Below are positions 11,331 through 22,748 of a DNA stretch of 64,000 nucleotides, in pieces. The translations under genes were made by a program, and so were the position numbers. The notes under the pieces were generated by a model. The model had not been told where the DNA came from, made no database searches, and was given only the letters and a program-made list of their open reading frames with translations. Location of the stretch: NCBI GenBank assembly GCA_033065855.1, contig JAVXUO010000006.1, positions 1-64,000 on the forward strand, in the 5' to 3' direction. Source of the DNA: Escallonia rubra. Taxonomy: Eukaryota > Streptophyta > Magnoliopsida > Escalloniales > Escalloniaceae. The stretch's first letter is position 1; each line of letters begins with the position of its first letter.

Positions 11331-11418
11331 AAAAAAAGGTCGTCCACATCTCACGCGTGGACAGCCAAATAGCGCGGCTAACTGCGCGGAAGTTACCCGC
11401 ACGAGCAACTGATCACTA

Positions 11419-11420
<2 letters not shown>
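11155..11420. mobile_element. Second, small palindromic element of the same family
   Basis: The left side reads GCGCGGACAACTTTTGCGCA and the right side is its approximate complement (TGCGCGGAAGTTACCCGCAC), with (TA)n outside both. Three CCGCTACATTATGTAGCGG-type palindromes fill the centre. The termini resemble those of the element at 9941-11142, so this is a shorter relative without captured DNA. Confidence 0.6.
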
Positions 11421-11454
<34 letters not shown>

Positions 11455-11545
11455 CCGGTTATATTAAGGTCATTCATATGACACGTTTGGTCTTATTGTA
11501 GTAATGTTTTGGTTGCTTCATAGAAAATTTGCTCCTTCATATATA

Positions 11546-12406
11546 TACATATATATGTCCAAGTTGTACCAAAAAAAAATATATGTCCAAAATTACTTTG
11601 TAGTATACAAATTATCCTATCCAATAGAAGTACTACCAAATGGCCAATGGTTTTGTCAACATATGCCATTTGGTAGTAATTATTAATTATTTACCTTTGC
11701 ATATGGTCCTTCAATAGTAAAAATTGGTCAGAATATATGCGATGTCATCCTTATCGCAGACACGGGAATTTTGTCCATTGGACAGTACCTCTAGAACATT
11801 AAAATTTGAGTAAAACAAGAAATTCGTTGGCCATGTCTCCCGCGGTAAGAGTATCGTTGTTTGGATGCTGTCAACTATCTTTGGCAGTATTAAACCTATC
11901 AAAGCTACTTGCCAAACATCTTATTTGGCCTCAGGGACCATAACCATTTGACTCTATTTCACTTCTTAAGACACTTTAGTACATCAATAATTGGATGGAA
12001 AAGACTAAAAGAGTAACCATAGAAAGCTGTCCCGAACCCAACAAAACAAGATATTATCTCAGGAGGTGGTCCTGAACTACTAGCCCTTTCTGCAAATACA
12101 ACTATTTCTGTTGCTCCTTTTTTGAATAGCACGCCAACAAAGTCACCGTGTTACAAAAGGTAATCAAGACCACGTAGTTTACAGGATGAACAAAATCTCC
12201 ACATAGAACACTGCTCAGCTTTCAAAATGTTCTCTCTAAGTGTTGCCCTCGGTTTCACAGGGTGCTTTGGATTGGATTATAACCCGAGCTCCTGAAGCAA
12301 GCCTGTTGGGAGAAAAAATCAAATGGGATCTCAATCGATGAAACAAAAGAAAGAGCTGTTAACTAATAACAAGAGTGCCCTACGTAAAAAATGGAGTCAT
12401 CGAAAC
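11546..12406. other. 3' flank of the SOSEKI gene; small hairpin
   Basis: A short inverted repeat, ACTACCAAATGGC and GCCATTTGGTAGT, lies at 11631-11676. The part nearest 12406 should include the 3' untranslated region of the minus-strand SOSEKI gene. No polyadenylation site can be fixed by eye and no other gene is seen. Confidence 0.45.
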
Positions 12407-15400
12407 TTAACTTTCTTCGATTTTGACCACATTTTCCGTTTCTTTTCTAAAAGAGTCGATGCTCTTAGATTGTTTCTTGCCTGAGGATGGCTCTGTAATT
12501 CGTTTACTGCTGCAACTGGATACACCAGGTGATATAATTCGTGAGCTGTCAACTCGATCTGATGAGATTCTTGGCCCCTCAGAAACAGGGGATCTCATTG
12601 ATTCACTCCGTGGTTGCTTACTCAGCGAAGCCTTGATTGATCGTGGTATGCACTTTAAATGCGCTGAGGTTGTGTCTTCTTTTTCTGCAGCTGAATCAAA
12701 TTGCTTATCTGTCCTGCATTCCAAATGGATACATTTTCTTTTGATATGAAGGATCGCAAGAGAAGAACCATATACTCAGGTTAAGATGCAAGTGTTTGGT
12801 GGAGCAAGAGGCACCACTTAACCACCTTGTTTCAACAAAACCAAATGATTTCCGTCCAAGAAAGTAAAAAGCAATCCCTTAATACAAGACTAACACCCTG
12901 TCAACAAATTGACTCTCTTTCTACTGAGCAAGTATAATCTCCACAAAAATGATACATTTCATGCAGGGGCAAGGCCACGTGTTCCATATGAGGGGCAATT
13001 GCCCCACATTGCCATTTGGGAAAAAGAATTAGGTTTATACTGTAAGTATAATTTTTACTTAATATTCTTTGGTTTTTGTACTTTTTGCCCTTCTTACTCA
13101 GAATCAAACTTTTACGCTTGTCCCTTATTTCGATATTTAATGACTACACCCTTATTTTAAAGTTGGGTACTTCTAACTTTTGGGTTTAGCACATAAAAGT
13201 TCTTTACTTGTTCACCTTTTTTTTTTTTGTGGAAATAACTAGACCCAAAAAATAGCTAGGATGTCAATGAACTCACTTTTTACTACAAAGAGCACTAACG
13301 AGTAATGTTAGAAGAAACTGTTGTCAATACCAACATTCTCATTTATGGCTTAGAATCTAACATTGTGGTCACTATAGTTTAACCACGTAAAGATGTGCAT
13401 TAGAATAAGGAAACGTAAATTTCGTAATTTTAATGGCATCTAGGGAACCCCATGCTAGGAAATCCTGGCCTCGCCCCATAGTTCATGGCTTGACTTAGCA
13501 GACAAGCCACATAATCCTTCATGAATGGTACTTCTAATACCTCCCAACATAAACCAAAAAATAATAGACGAGCTCAAGTTGGAGTTCGGTCAGGAAAGAT
13601 GTATTTGGGCATTCCATGGTTATTATAAAGCTCTTTCAATATTTAAGATGAGCAAATATAGTCAAAATACTTCATAATCAACTACACTAGGACCCTCATT
13701 TCTCTGCACCTAGGAAGCACGGACACGGACACGGTGTCGGTGTCCGACACCGACGGGGACACCGGACACCGCAATTTTCAAAAAATTGGATTTTGGACAC
13801 CGCAGGACACCGCTATTTTTTTAATATTTTTATTATATATATATATAATAAAATACAAATCATACTTACATAAGAAATTAACAAATACATTCCAGAATCT
13901 AAAATAACAAATAATAATGAAAAACTACCAAAACAAGGAATTCAAATACAAATCATACTTAAACGTTAAATCTAATATAGTACAATGTACATGGTACATA
14001 AGTAACATAACATAAGAAATTAAGTTGACAAAATAAGTTTACAAAATAACTACCGAAATTAATTAAGTTGACTAAATAACTTCCAACATCATACATGCAA
14101 AGGGAGTCAGGGAGAAATAAAAAAAGAGTCTTGACTCTTGAATGTTGACTCAACAGTCAACAGACTTAACACACTCAACAGACTCAACACTCGGGAGAAA
14201 TAAAGAGAGAGAGAGAGAGAGGCACGGCAGTCGCCTCACAGACGACTTCGAAGAGAAGGTACCTGTGACCTCCGGCGACGGCGGCGAGGACCTCCGGCGA
14301 CGATGCCGTGACCTCCGGCGATAGCGACGGCGAGTCGCAGCAGCTGCTTCAGTCTTCGCGAGGGGCGACGGCGACTGGAATCGTCGGCGTCGGCTTCGGA
14401 ATGGTCGCGAACAGCTCCGGCGACAGCTACAAGTCGACAGCTACAAGTCGACAGCTGCTTCAGTCTTCGTAAGGTGAGATTCGCAGATCTTTGTTTTTTC
14501 AGATTAGGGATTTAGGGATTTAGGGTTGTTTTCTCTTAAAAAAAACCCCACTTCTTACATTTAAAACCGATTGACCCCCGAAATTAGTTCCAAAAATTCC
14601 AAAGAAGCCCCAAACGGTCGGACACTGCACATCACCGTGTCCGACACTCCTCGATGCAGTGTCCGACACGGTGTCGGAAAAATTAAAAAAAAATAAAAAA
14701 ATTCGGACACCGATTGGCCGTGTCGGACACGTGTCGGGCGGTGTCCGGAGGGTGTCGGGGTGTCCGTCCGTTTAGGACACCAAACCCCCCCCCTAGGAGG
14801 GGTGTCCGTGCTTCAGAGCTCTGCACAAATGCGGTTAGGTAGTGGACTCTAAATCCTCAGTGTATCTATACTACACCATTCTAAATGCCACTTAATCAAT
14901 TTAAACGTTTTTTCCATTTGACATCCACGCAACTAAAGGACGAAGTTTCATTACTCAAGTCTAGCATCATCAATGTAATGCCCATGAGCTTTCGCGAAGC
15001 AAACATCAAACGTTTTAAATCCTGCAGCACTTACAAGGGCTTTTGACGCACTTGCATTTTGATGATGCGAATTGAACCACAAACAATTTTAACATCAAAC
15101 TTCTAGAAAAACATGTCAACTAACAGAAAAAACATGTCAACTAATAGATTCTGTCATAATTTCAATCAAACATATACCAAGGGTTCGTGCTATTATTCTA
15201 CGAATAATTTTTTGGTTTTTTGGTATAGTTTCTTTGCAGTTACATATATGCAATGTTTACAGTGAATTTATATTCTCTAGTAGTACGAGAATAAGATTGA
15301 ATTTAAAACAAGCCACAATGGCATTATAAACTTCTCCAGCTGCCCGATGTAAGACGAAGGGCACCTGTTAAACTTGTGTAGCTAGATAAGAGTCAGAATG

Positions 15401-17417
15401 GACTAACCTGTCGGCATTATAGGAAGATGATCGTTTCAGAGCAGGAACTCCTCCTTCCTTGAGCATATTTGTCTCAACCAGGCTCCCGCTGAAGTATTCC
15501 TTATCTTCCAATCTCAGACCCATAAACCTAGGGTTCTCGGCCAGGCAATCTAGCTCACCCAACATTACCGATGTTGAAAACAATGGAGAGGGAAATTTTG
15601 AGTGCGGAAATCTTGGCCTGTAATTTGGGATGAGGCCAAAGCCGTGGTCTTTCACAGTAATTGACCCACAGGAGATCAGCTGCATCAGCATATTTGAAGC
15701 CTTGAGCTTTGTATTTGAAGACATCCCAAACTCCTCTTCTTCAACTATCCTAAACCTGTTAAGCTTAGTAACATCAGCTCGGATAAGAGACTCCAAGGTG
15801 TCAGTTTTACCACCCGACGAAGATGCACTGGATGAAGCTGGAGGTGGGGAACTTGAATCCCTGCTAATTTCAGTCGTCTCTTTTACACGTGGAGCCCGAA
15901 TTTGACGAGTATCATTTGTTTCAGGTTCCAATGACCCATCATCAGTTGAAACACCCCTTGTACAGGTCTCTCGACCTTTCTTAGCTCGGCTTACATTTTC
16001 CTCTGTTTGAGTTGCCGCATCAGCCAAATGATCACTCTTGTAGATCTTGTACTCTGTCAAGCTTAAAGAACCTCCATAAGAGGAATGTTTCCCCACTCTA
16101 GCCTCTGGGGATACACCTGACGAACCCGGACGTTGAACTGGAGGAGAGTGCTCGTCGTCCTGAGAATGTTTAGTCTCTCTTTCATTCATGCTTGCAGAAG
16201 ATGAAGAATCATCTTGGCTTCTAGAAGATGTCGGTTCTGGTGCTTGTTTAAGATTTTGTGATCTAATAACATCAGCAGGACTAAAACGACCTGGAAATAA
16301 CGCCCTTATTTAATGTTAAAACCGTATTTCTTTGCATCTCCATAGTTGTGCAGAAATGAAGAAACAGAAGATGCATAACTTAAATCTCAACTGTGTCAGT
16401 TATTGCTATTAATCAAGCACCTTTGAACATCAAACAACATTGTGAACCTCTTTCAAACACGTCATTCGATTCTTTTCACTTTCTTATTGATGACACCGAG
16501 ACAAAAACAACTTTCTGATGTTCTTTTAGTTGCCAGCTACGAAACGACCAGCCTGGTCAGCGTCAGAGAAACCTCAGGGAACCACTTTGCGCAGCAAATC
16601 AAACCCTATCATTTCATTTTCCTAACGGAAACAGGATTCCTAGGCTACTAACTATTCCAAATACTTTATCATTCGTTTCATACAGCACAAGACATCATCT
16701 CAACTAGACCGAACACGTATATGAGCTCGAACCAATTTCCACTCTCTTCATTTCCCTATATTATCTCAGGAACCTAAGACATCATGGACATATAATATGA
16801 ATTTCATTGCATTGCATCTAGATAAGAAAGAAGTAACGTGCTTACCAGAATTACTTTCTTCAAAGAGTTCAGAACCTTTAAGAACATATTCATTTCCATG
16901 AGCAGGAAGAATCACATCATCCTCGCAAAGATCGTGCCAGACAAACCCATTCTTGTAGCTTCTACAGTTATTACAAACAAACCACAACGCTTTCAGGGGG
17001 AACAAAAGTAGTAATCGTACTTAGAAAATCAACGCAAACTAAACATACAACATTCAAGTAGTTTCACCTCTTGCAAGACCATGAGTAGATCGAAGCCATG
17101 CCCCTGCCTCTTAAAACATTAAGCCTGTTTATCACATCTGCCACAACCACACATTTTAAAAAATCACCAAAAAGGTAGCACATCAATCATTATGTGCTTG
17201 TGCGTGTAGTTATTTACAGCGCTATACCTCTCAAGTAGAGGCCGTCCGACGAAGAGAGCGGAACCTCGATAAAATGAGGATGCTCGAGCTGTCGATTCCG
17301 ACACAGATAGTAAACGACCGGCACCTTCCGGTTCTGCTGGTACTTAGGCGACTTCTCCGTCCACACTTTTGCTCTCTCTGGACTCACCTGCCGGTACTTC
17401 TTCATCCGCCCCTCCAT
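12407..17417 (-). CDS. SOK: SOSEKI family polarity protein (DUF966, DIX-like domain)
   Basis: There are five coding exons on the minus strand: 17228-17417, 17068-17137, 16846-16961, 15408-16290 and 12407-12713. All introns are GT-AG. The sum is 1566 nt, giving 521 residues. Residues about 14-120 form the DIX-like domain, with [39 protein letters not shown] and [18 protein letters not shown] proteins polymerise through this domain and mark cell edges in plant tissue. The middle holds serine-rich disordered sequence with the family phrases [20 protein letters not shown] and [16 protein letters not shown]. The last exon carries [20 protein letters not shown] and a final VVKIEES. The start is the first Met of exon 1, within the short basic leader before the domain. 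The tail stops a little earlier than I expect for the family. Which SOK paralogue it is cannot be told by eye. Confidence 0.9.
12964..13479. mobile_element. hAT-type non-autonomous element (516 bp)
   Basis: The ends are inverted: CAGGGGCAAGGCCA at 12964 and TGGCCTCGCCCCAT ending at 13479. The flanking octamers are ATTTCATG and AGTTCATG, which match at 7 of 8 positions, as expected for an aged 8-base hAT target duplication. It carries no protein. Confidence 0.7.
13710..14818. mobile_element. hAT-type element, GGACACCG-rich family, copy 1 (1109 bp)
   Basis: Exact 8-base target duplications CTCTGCAC flank it at 13702-13709 and 14819-14826. The termini are CTAGGAAGCACGGACAC and the complement of CTCTGAAGCACGGACAC. 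Subterminal regions are dense in GGACAC/GTGTCC repeats, which are probable transposase sites. A GC-rich segment at about 14262-14490, with repeated CTCCGGCGACG, is absent from copy 2 at 52735-53533 and looks like acquired host sequence. It sits inside SOSEKI intron 4. Confidence 0.88.
16291..16845 (-). other. SOSEKI intron 3, nothing recognised
   Basis: This is a 555-bp intron between the donor GTAAGCACG (at 16845) and the acceptor TTTCCAG (at 16291). The codon GGT is split G|GT across it. No element or RNA gene is seen inside. Confidence 0.8.
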
Positions 17418-18340
17418 TAATCACCCCTTTTAAAAACCCTAACTACAGTAATCTATGCCCAAATTGCCTCCAAAACTCCCATTTTCCCAGCTCAAACACC
17501 ACAAAACCCTATACAAAGCACTCAATTATAAAAACAACCACTATTTTCCTCAGTAAAGTGAGCGAAAATCTTACAGTAATTTGAATGTGTTAGATCTATG
17601 ACTACGCTGAACGAGCATTGAATCTCGAAGCGAGAAAGTAGCCGAATAATCAGGAAAAGGTCAGCAGTACCATATCAGACACTGCATACTACAAGCAAAG
17701 TGAAAACGTGAACAATCTAGCCCGTAAGTGTAGTGTAGCGCTACATTGACGTGAAAAGTGCAAAGATGCATTTCAGCAATAAACGATTGTCCCTACAAAC
17801 GTTTGCCATCCGAGCAAAAGTGTGTGACAGTGTGTGTGTGTGTGTGTGTGTGTGTTGAGAGAGAGGGAAGTTGATGGGGATGGGGCGAAAAGTGTAGATT
17901 AGCTTTGGGGTAAGTGGAGTTGACAGGGTTGCGGGGGGAAGAAGGTGGTTGACAGACAGGGATTTGATGGGGATGTAACGAAGGGAGACAGGTGGGGGGC
18001 GGAAAGGGACTGGAGAGATACGGAGGAGATGAGAGCGCTTTGTTCCATAATTTCTGGCGTTTGTTTTGACCTTTGGCTTGGCCTGTTCGGCGGCCGGGGT
18101 GGGGGGGAGGTGATTGGGCTTCGATTTTTGCTTTTCTACTGTTCCTCCCACCACCGCTGCACTCTTGTTTCCTTTTCTGAGTACACGTAATTAATTAACA
18201 ACTTGCCACATTCTGCTGTTGGTTTTCGAATTGATGATGAGCCTTACTTTCCTTCGCTGACGATTTTTTAAGCATCACTCTAGTAATTCCCGTGGAGTTC
18301 AAATGTTTAGTCGTGGAACTCAAGTGCTTAAAGTGAAGTT
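17418..18340 (-). promoter_or_regulatory. SOSEKI 5' flank with (GT)n and GA-rich tracts
   Basis: Upstream of the start codon at 17417 lies probable leader and promoter DNA. A (TG)n tract is at about 17832-17857, and purine-rich sequence follows on the plus strand (CT-rich on the coding strand). No TATA box could be assigned with confidence. Open frames here on either strand are low-complexity artefacts. Confidence 0.45.
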
Positions 18341-18349
18341 CAATGGAAA

Positions 18350-18760
18350 GCATGGAGGAGTTTTGTTACAAACCACACTTATTGGCATCAAGCAAGCTTT
18401 GATGCGGCTGTTCGCAATTCTAGAACAACCCAGGCTACAATTATTCGTGATTGCAAAGGTAATATAATCTCTGCCCAAACTTCCTCAGAAGCACCAATGG
18501 AACCAGAAGAAGCTGAATCTTTTGCAGCCCTCTTCGCAATCAATTTGGCCATCTAAAACCATTGCACCCATGTGATCTTTGAAGGAGATGCGGAATTGGT
18601 AGTGAACTGGCTCTACCAAGACACCATGCAACCAGACTGGACCTGCTCATCCATCATAGCTGAAGCTAGAGAGAAGCTCAAAAAATTTTCTTGTTGGGTT
18701 TTTGTGAAAGTTAGCAGATATGTATTTAGCGGCTGATGATAACAATACTTTTGGCCTGGT
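18350..18760 (+). pseudogene. RNase H-like (RVT_3) domain remnant
   Basis: Conceptual translation gives YWHQASFDAAVRNSRTTQAT, IIRDCKGNIISAQTS, EPEEAESFAALFAINLAI, a stop, VIFEGDAELVVNWLYQDT and SIIAEAREKLKKFSCWVFV. The order of the DGS-like strand, the E in the AES helix and the EGD motif matches the plant RVT_3 RNase H domain found at the end of LINEs and in stand-alone genes. A stop in the middle and frame loss near the end show it is dead. No reverse transcriptase lies upstream. Confidence 0.7.
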
Positions 18761-18847
18761 TCCTTGTTCATTCATTCCCCTTTTGTATATGGAAGAAAAT
18801 GGGAACCAGAGGCAGTCATCTGTTATTTAACCTTTTTGTGGAATGAT

Positions 18848-19664
18848 TTGATTAGAAGAAAAAAAAGAGTTCTCCCTCTGCTAAAAGAGCACGCAGAAAG
18901 TGATAGTTGATTTCTATATACTTCGTGTGAGCGTGGATCCCTGGATTGGCTGTGTGGTAAGTTGCACTGAGGTTGTCACACCATAATTGAGATGGAGTCA
19001 ATTGCAGGATACCAATTTCAGCAAGCATGGATCTAGCCACGCAAGTTCTGCAACAGTGATAGTCAGAGCCTTGTATGCAGCCTCAGTTGAGGAAGAAGCG
19101 ATTACAATTGGCTTTTAGGAAGACCACGAAATAAGAACATTACCTAAAGATGGGGTGTCCATGATGAATTTCGATCGTCGAGACAACGTAATTGACGTCT
19201 AAAAAGACCCTGTACTTATAGGCGACGCATATAAGTACAGGGCCCTTTAAGGAGGAGGAGGTCATTGGCAATTATATCATTGAGATTTAGAATACGTTTA
19301 ACAGCTAATCAATGGTCTTCATGTGGATGCATATATTTACATACTTTTTGGTTGCACGGGCTAACTCGAGACGCACAAGGGTCGCATATTGAAGAGCTCC
19401 AACCTTCTAATGATAATTTTGAGGATCAAGAAGAGGTGAACGTCCAAATTTTAAGAACTAAACTATTGTGGACATGGGAGTAGCAAGTGGCTTAGCGTCG
19501 CCCATCTTAGTGCGCCATAAAAAATTGTAGGTTTAAATTTGCTAAGAATGTAGAATGCCTTGAGAACGGGAACAGCTTCAGCACCAAGAGAATAATGTAA
19601 CGGACCAATGTCATTGACCAAAATTCTTTCCCGAAATACTTGTGTAGGAAGTCAGGTTGAGATC
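18848..19664 (-). pseudogene. Decayed copia pol: end of RT and RNase H
   Basis: Read on the minus strand, the order is a 'GPLHYSLGAEAVP' reverse-transcriptase phrase near 19600, 'GDAKPLATPMST' near 19480, and the RNase H phrases STEAAYKAL, VAELAWLDP, SQLWCDNLSATY and HTKYIEINYHFLR near 19080-18860. The frame shifts several times. The RT part upstream of this is at 21126-21420, separated by the solo LTR. Confidence 0.8.
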
Positions 19665-21125
19665 TGTTAGCCCTATGGTTAGATAACCTAGGCTTACATC
19701 TTGTTTTGATGATAACTACACATTGATTATGTTCTAATGTGTGCTTTGAGTGTATTCTTAGTAGGTATATACATGCACACTCATGAAGACACATTTGAAA
19801 AGTTGGATAGATGGATTAAAGCCAAAGAAGCTTAAAGTTATAGTGAACATGCTATAGAAGCTTCATCAAGTCCAATGTCGAAGAGCAACAAAGAATGCAT
19901 CGGCTAAGTCACTATCGATTATAATTGATCTTTCCTATTATGTAACTAGTCTTGGTTTGATGCTTGGATTGATGACTATGACCTAAAAAGACCTTAGGAC
20001 ACCTTGTGCATTGCATGTGAGTTCATAATCATTCACACAAACGTGGTTCTTGAAAATGAGCGAACTTTGGAGCGTACTCAGATTTTCTCAAAAATGTTTT
20101 TGGTGCTAATATTTTCATATCTTGATAAAAAATTTCATTAGCTTTTCAACGCAAAAAACGGCACCTCAATCCGATTTTTCTAGAGAAAGTTATGCCCAAA
20201 ATAAGAAAGGGGGCTCCGTGAGGCAGCCAATTGGCAGTAAGGTAATACAGTCGACTGTATTTGAATCCAATCGACTGCATTCCAATGCAGTTGACTGCAT
20301 TGGTCAAAATTCAGTTCCAACAGCTATTTTCGAGGACAAAACTCCAACGACTATTTTAGAGGGAATACAGTCGACTGCATTGGGAATACAGTCGACTGCA
20401 ATGGCAGTTTTGGCCACTTTATGCCTATAACGGCTATATTTGATCTCTTCTCTATATAAATGATTTGGGGCTTCACCATACATAATGAAAACCACATTCT
20501 AAGCCTCAATTCATTAGAGAAACATCAAGGCTCATAGATTAAACTTTTCTCTCTTCATCTTCATGATTTTACATCATTAAAGAGAGCATCTTTGTGAGAA
20601 ATTCTTTGATTGAGAGTGAGCATTCTTCAAGTCATCAATTCTCTCATCTCTCTATTGTACTAGAGCTTCATTTGTACTCATTTCCTTTCAAAAGGGTTTC
20701 TTTGTACACAATTGATCTTTGTAAAAGGATTGTGATCAAGGCTTGGGTTTGTCAAGTCTTGGAGAGCTTTGTGGATTCAAGGCTTGTGCTTGGTGTGGGG
20801 ATATCACCAAGTGTTGTAAGGGTTTTGATCTTGACCCGGAATAAGATTGTTGATAGTAGATTCTAGTGCTCTTGCAATGGACTTTCTTGAAGAGGTGGAT
20901 GTAGGCTTGAGGATAGTTCAAGTCGAACCATTTAAATCTCCTTGTCAAGTATCTCTAACTCAATCTCTTTACTTATTGCTCTTTAATTGTTTGAGATTAT
21001 TTGGTTAGCATCTTCATTGAAATATTACTTGGTTTGATTGAGATTTATGATTGTGCTTAGTTTAAATTCCCCATTAATTTTCAAAAACCCTATTCACCCC
21101 CTCTAGGGTTGTTTTATTGGTTTCA
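19665..21125 (+). mobile_element. Solo LTR of the palindrome-array copia family
   Basis: It begins TGTTAGCCCTATGGTTAG and ends TATTGGTTTCA. It matches the LTR at 527-1790 in opposite orientation, including the stretch around 20820-20960 and the terminal CTATTCACCCCCTCTAGGG. Flanking pentamers are AGATC and AAATC (4 of 5). No primer binding site or gag adjoins either end, so it is a solo LTR. It splits a decayed copia pol gene. TACAGTCGACTG-type palindromes lie at 20246, 20286, 20366 and 20387. Confidence 0.85.
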
Positions 21126-21425
21126 AAATCCATTTTTACCAGTCACAATAACATCATCAACATGTTCGAGGATGTAAACCATGCCTTAATTTTTTTTTTA
21201 GATGAAAAACACGGAATTGACCATATATAGAGCCAAAGAGACCCAAAGTTACAAGCTCGAACCAAGTCATTAAAACTAGGGTCTCATGTTTGAGGCCGTG
21301 GAGTGACTTTTGCAATTTGCAAGCATGATTCGAATAAGTACCATCAACAAAGTCAGAAGGTTGGGACACGAAAACGTCTTCATTGCGGCAACCATCTTGA
21401 TGAGGCAATCAGATTAAGTCGTCGT
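21126..21425 (-). pseudogene. Decayed copia reverse transcriptase fragment
   Basis: The minus frame contains DVFVSQPSDFVDGTYSNHAC and KLQKSLHGLKHE. These match the copia RT phrases 'EVYM.QPPGFVD' and 'VCKL.KSLYGLKQ'. The downstream remainder of the same polymerase is at 18848-19664. The substitution of the usual QAP after GLK and later frame loss mark it as non-functional. Confidence 0.85.
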
Positions 21426-21611
21426 AATCAAACAAATCAATGTGGTTTGTAGAATTGAAAGGATTCAATGAATTGGATGAATTCAGGAACAATAATGGGG
21501 TTAGGGGGCTCTGATTGCTGGGATCCATGTGAAGACAACGATGACGTGATGACGATAAGACCTACCACCGCCCCCACCGATGTTGGTGCCTCATGGAGAA
21601 TGATAACAAAA

Positions 21612-22748
21612 AGAGTTAATTACTCGATTGACCATTGTACTATTAGGCAAGTTCAACTTTGGTCACTGGATATCGATTTGTGTCAAAGTGACCACTAAAT
21701 TTTGAAATTTGTTTCAATCAGGTCACTCCGTCATATTAAGCTTGACGTTGTTAGATTACTCAGGGGTATATTAGACTTTTTATGCTACTTCTCAGTTTCC
21801 CTCTTCTTTCTCTCTTTCCCCCTTCTATCTTTTTTCCCTCTCTGCCTCCCTCTGTAACATGCTTAGTTTAAATCTCCCTCCACCCTCAAGTGTCACTTTC
21901 TCCAAATCTAACCACAAATACCCTTTTAATGCTTCATTCTGGATCCAAATCTTGCTAGCATGTATCAACATAGAACCCACCCTACCCATCTCTTTCCTTC
22001 ACCAAACCCACCTCCCATCTCAATGAATCTGGGCAAACATTAACACTTTCTTGCAAACTCGTTTCCAAGATCTCCAATCTCAAACCCTCATTTGGGCTTT
22101 CTTTAAAACCCACTTTGCAGATCTCCAAAGCAGCATTCGAAGCAAACCCATACGGGGCATCAGAGATTGAAGTTGCAAAGCCAAACAAAACCCTCAAACT
22201 TGCTGCTGCTTTTGGCTTCTGGTACTTACAAAACATTGTATTCAACATCTACCACAAGAAGGTGTTGAACATATTCCCTTTCCCATGGCTACTTGCATCA
22301 TTTTAGCTCTTTACTGGGTCTCTTTGGATGCTACTTCATTTGTCTTTCAAGCTCCAACCAGGCCCCCAAGTCTCAAAATTATTTATCATAGCCCTCCTTG
22401 GATTTGCTCTGTTTCACACCATAGGCCACATCTCAGCCAGTGTTTCTTTCTCGAAGGTTGTCGTCCATTTCACCCATGTCATTACATCAGCAGAACCCGT
22501 GTTTTCCATGTGTGTGTGTGTGTGTTTGACAGTGTGTGTGTGGAGAAGAAGAAAGAAGAAAGAAGAAGGTGAACAATGAATGGACAGTTTTACCCCTAAA
22601 AGAAAGGGACATAAATTGGCAGAAGCTAACGGAGTGGCCTGATTGAAATGAATTTCAAAGTTTAGTAGTCACTTTGACACAAATTGATGTTTAGTGACCA
22701 GAGTTGAATTTGTCTAATAGTCCAATGGTCAACCGAATAGTTAACTCT
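21612..22748. mobile_element. Pack-type TIR element (Mutator-like) carrying a translocator fragment
   Basis: Inverted arms of about 120 bp (21612-21731 and 22629-22748) both read, from the outside, AGAGTTAA..TACTCG followed by TTGACCATTG and later TGTGTCAAAGTGAC. The flanking nonamers ATAACAAAA and ATAAAAAAT are only partly alike, so the 9-base target duplication of Mutator elements is plausible but not proven. There is no transposase. The interior at 21900-22510 is host gene sequence. Confidence 0.78.
21900..22510 (+). pseudogene. Captured plastid phosphate-translocator fragment (XPT-like)
   Basis: From about 22110 one frame reads [50 protein letters not shown], one TAG stop, LFTGSLWML, FIIALLGFALFHTIGHISAS and FTHVITSAEPVFSM. 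This is the N-terminal third of a plant phosphate translocator. The phrases WYFQNIVFNI.NKK and ALFHTIGHISA.VSFSKV point to the xylulose-5-phosphate/phosphate translocator rather than TPT, PPT or GPT. Upstream codons are serine-rich, as in a transit peptide. It ends in a (TG)n tract. One nonsense codon and truncation make it non-functional. It lies between the arms of a TIR element. Confidence 0.85.

Larger units (their letters stand above)
9845..11545. mobile_element. Outer foldback element with (TA)n core, host of nested insertions
   Basis: The sequence around 9868-9894 (AAGCAACCAAAACATTACTA) recurs as its reverse complement at about 11495-11525. ACCAAATTTTCT/AGAAAATTTGCT lies further out on each side. 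Between the arms are (TA)n tracts at 9900-9937, 11143-11154 and 11421-11448. The simplest reading is an older foldback element with a (TA)n centre into which two further elements inserted. Confidence 0.55.
12714..15407 (-). other. SOSEKI intron 4 (2.7 kb) loaded with transposons
   Basis: The donor (G|GTTAGTCC) is at 15407 and the acceptor (AATGCAG) is at 12714. The exon joins form one Arg codon (AG plus G). Two hAT-type elements (12964-13479 and 13710-14818) make up about 60 percent of it. The rest shows nothing recognisable. Confidence 0.85.

Noticed and set aside
12423-12749. Plus-strand 108-codon frame
   Set aside because: It is the antisense shadow of the last SOSEKI exon.
17741-18190. 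Frames on both strands upstream of SOSEKI
   Set aside because: They run through (TG)n and GA-rich leader or promoter sequence and show no domain or splice support.
18350-18760. A complete LINE retrotransposon
   Set aside because: Only an RNase H-like domain is visible. No endonuclease, reverse transcriptase or poly-A tail was found.
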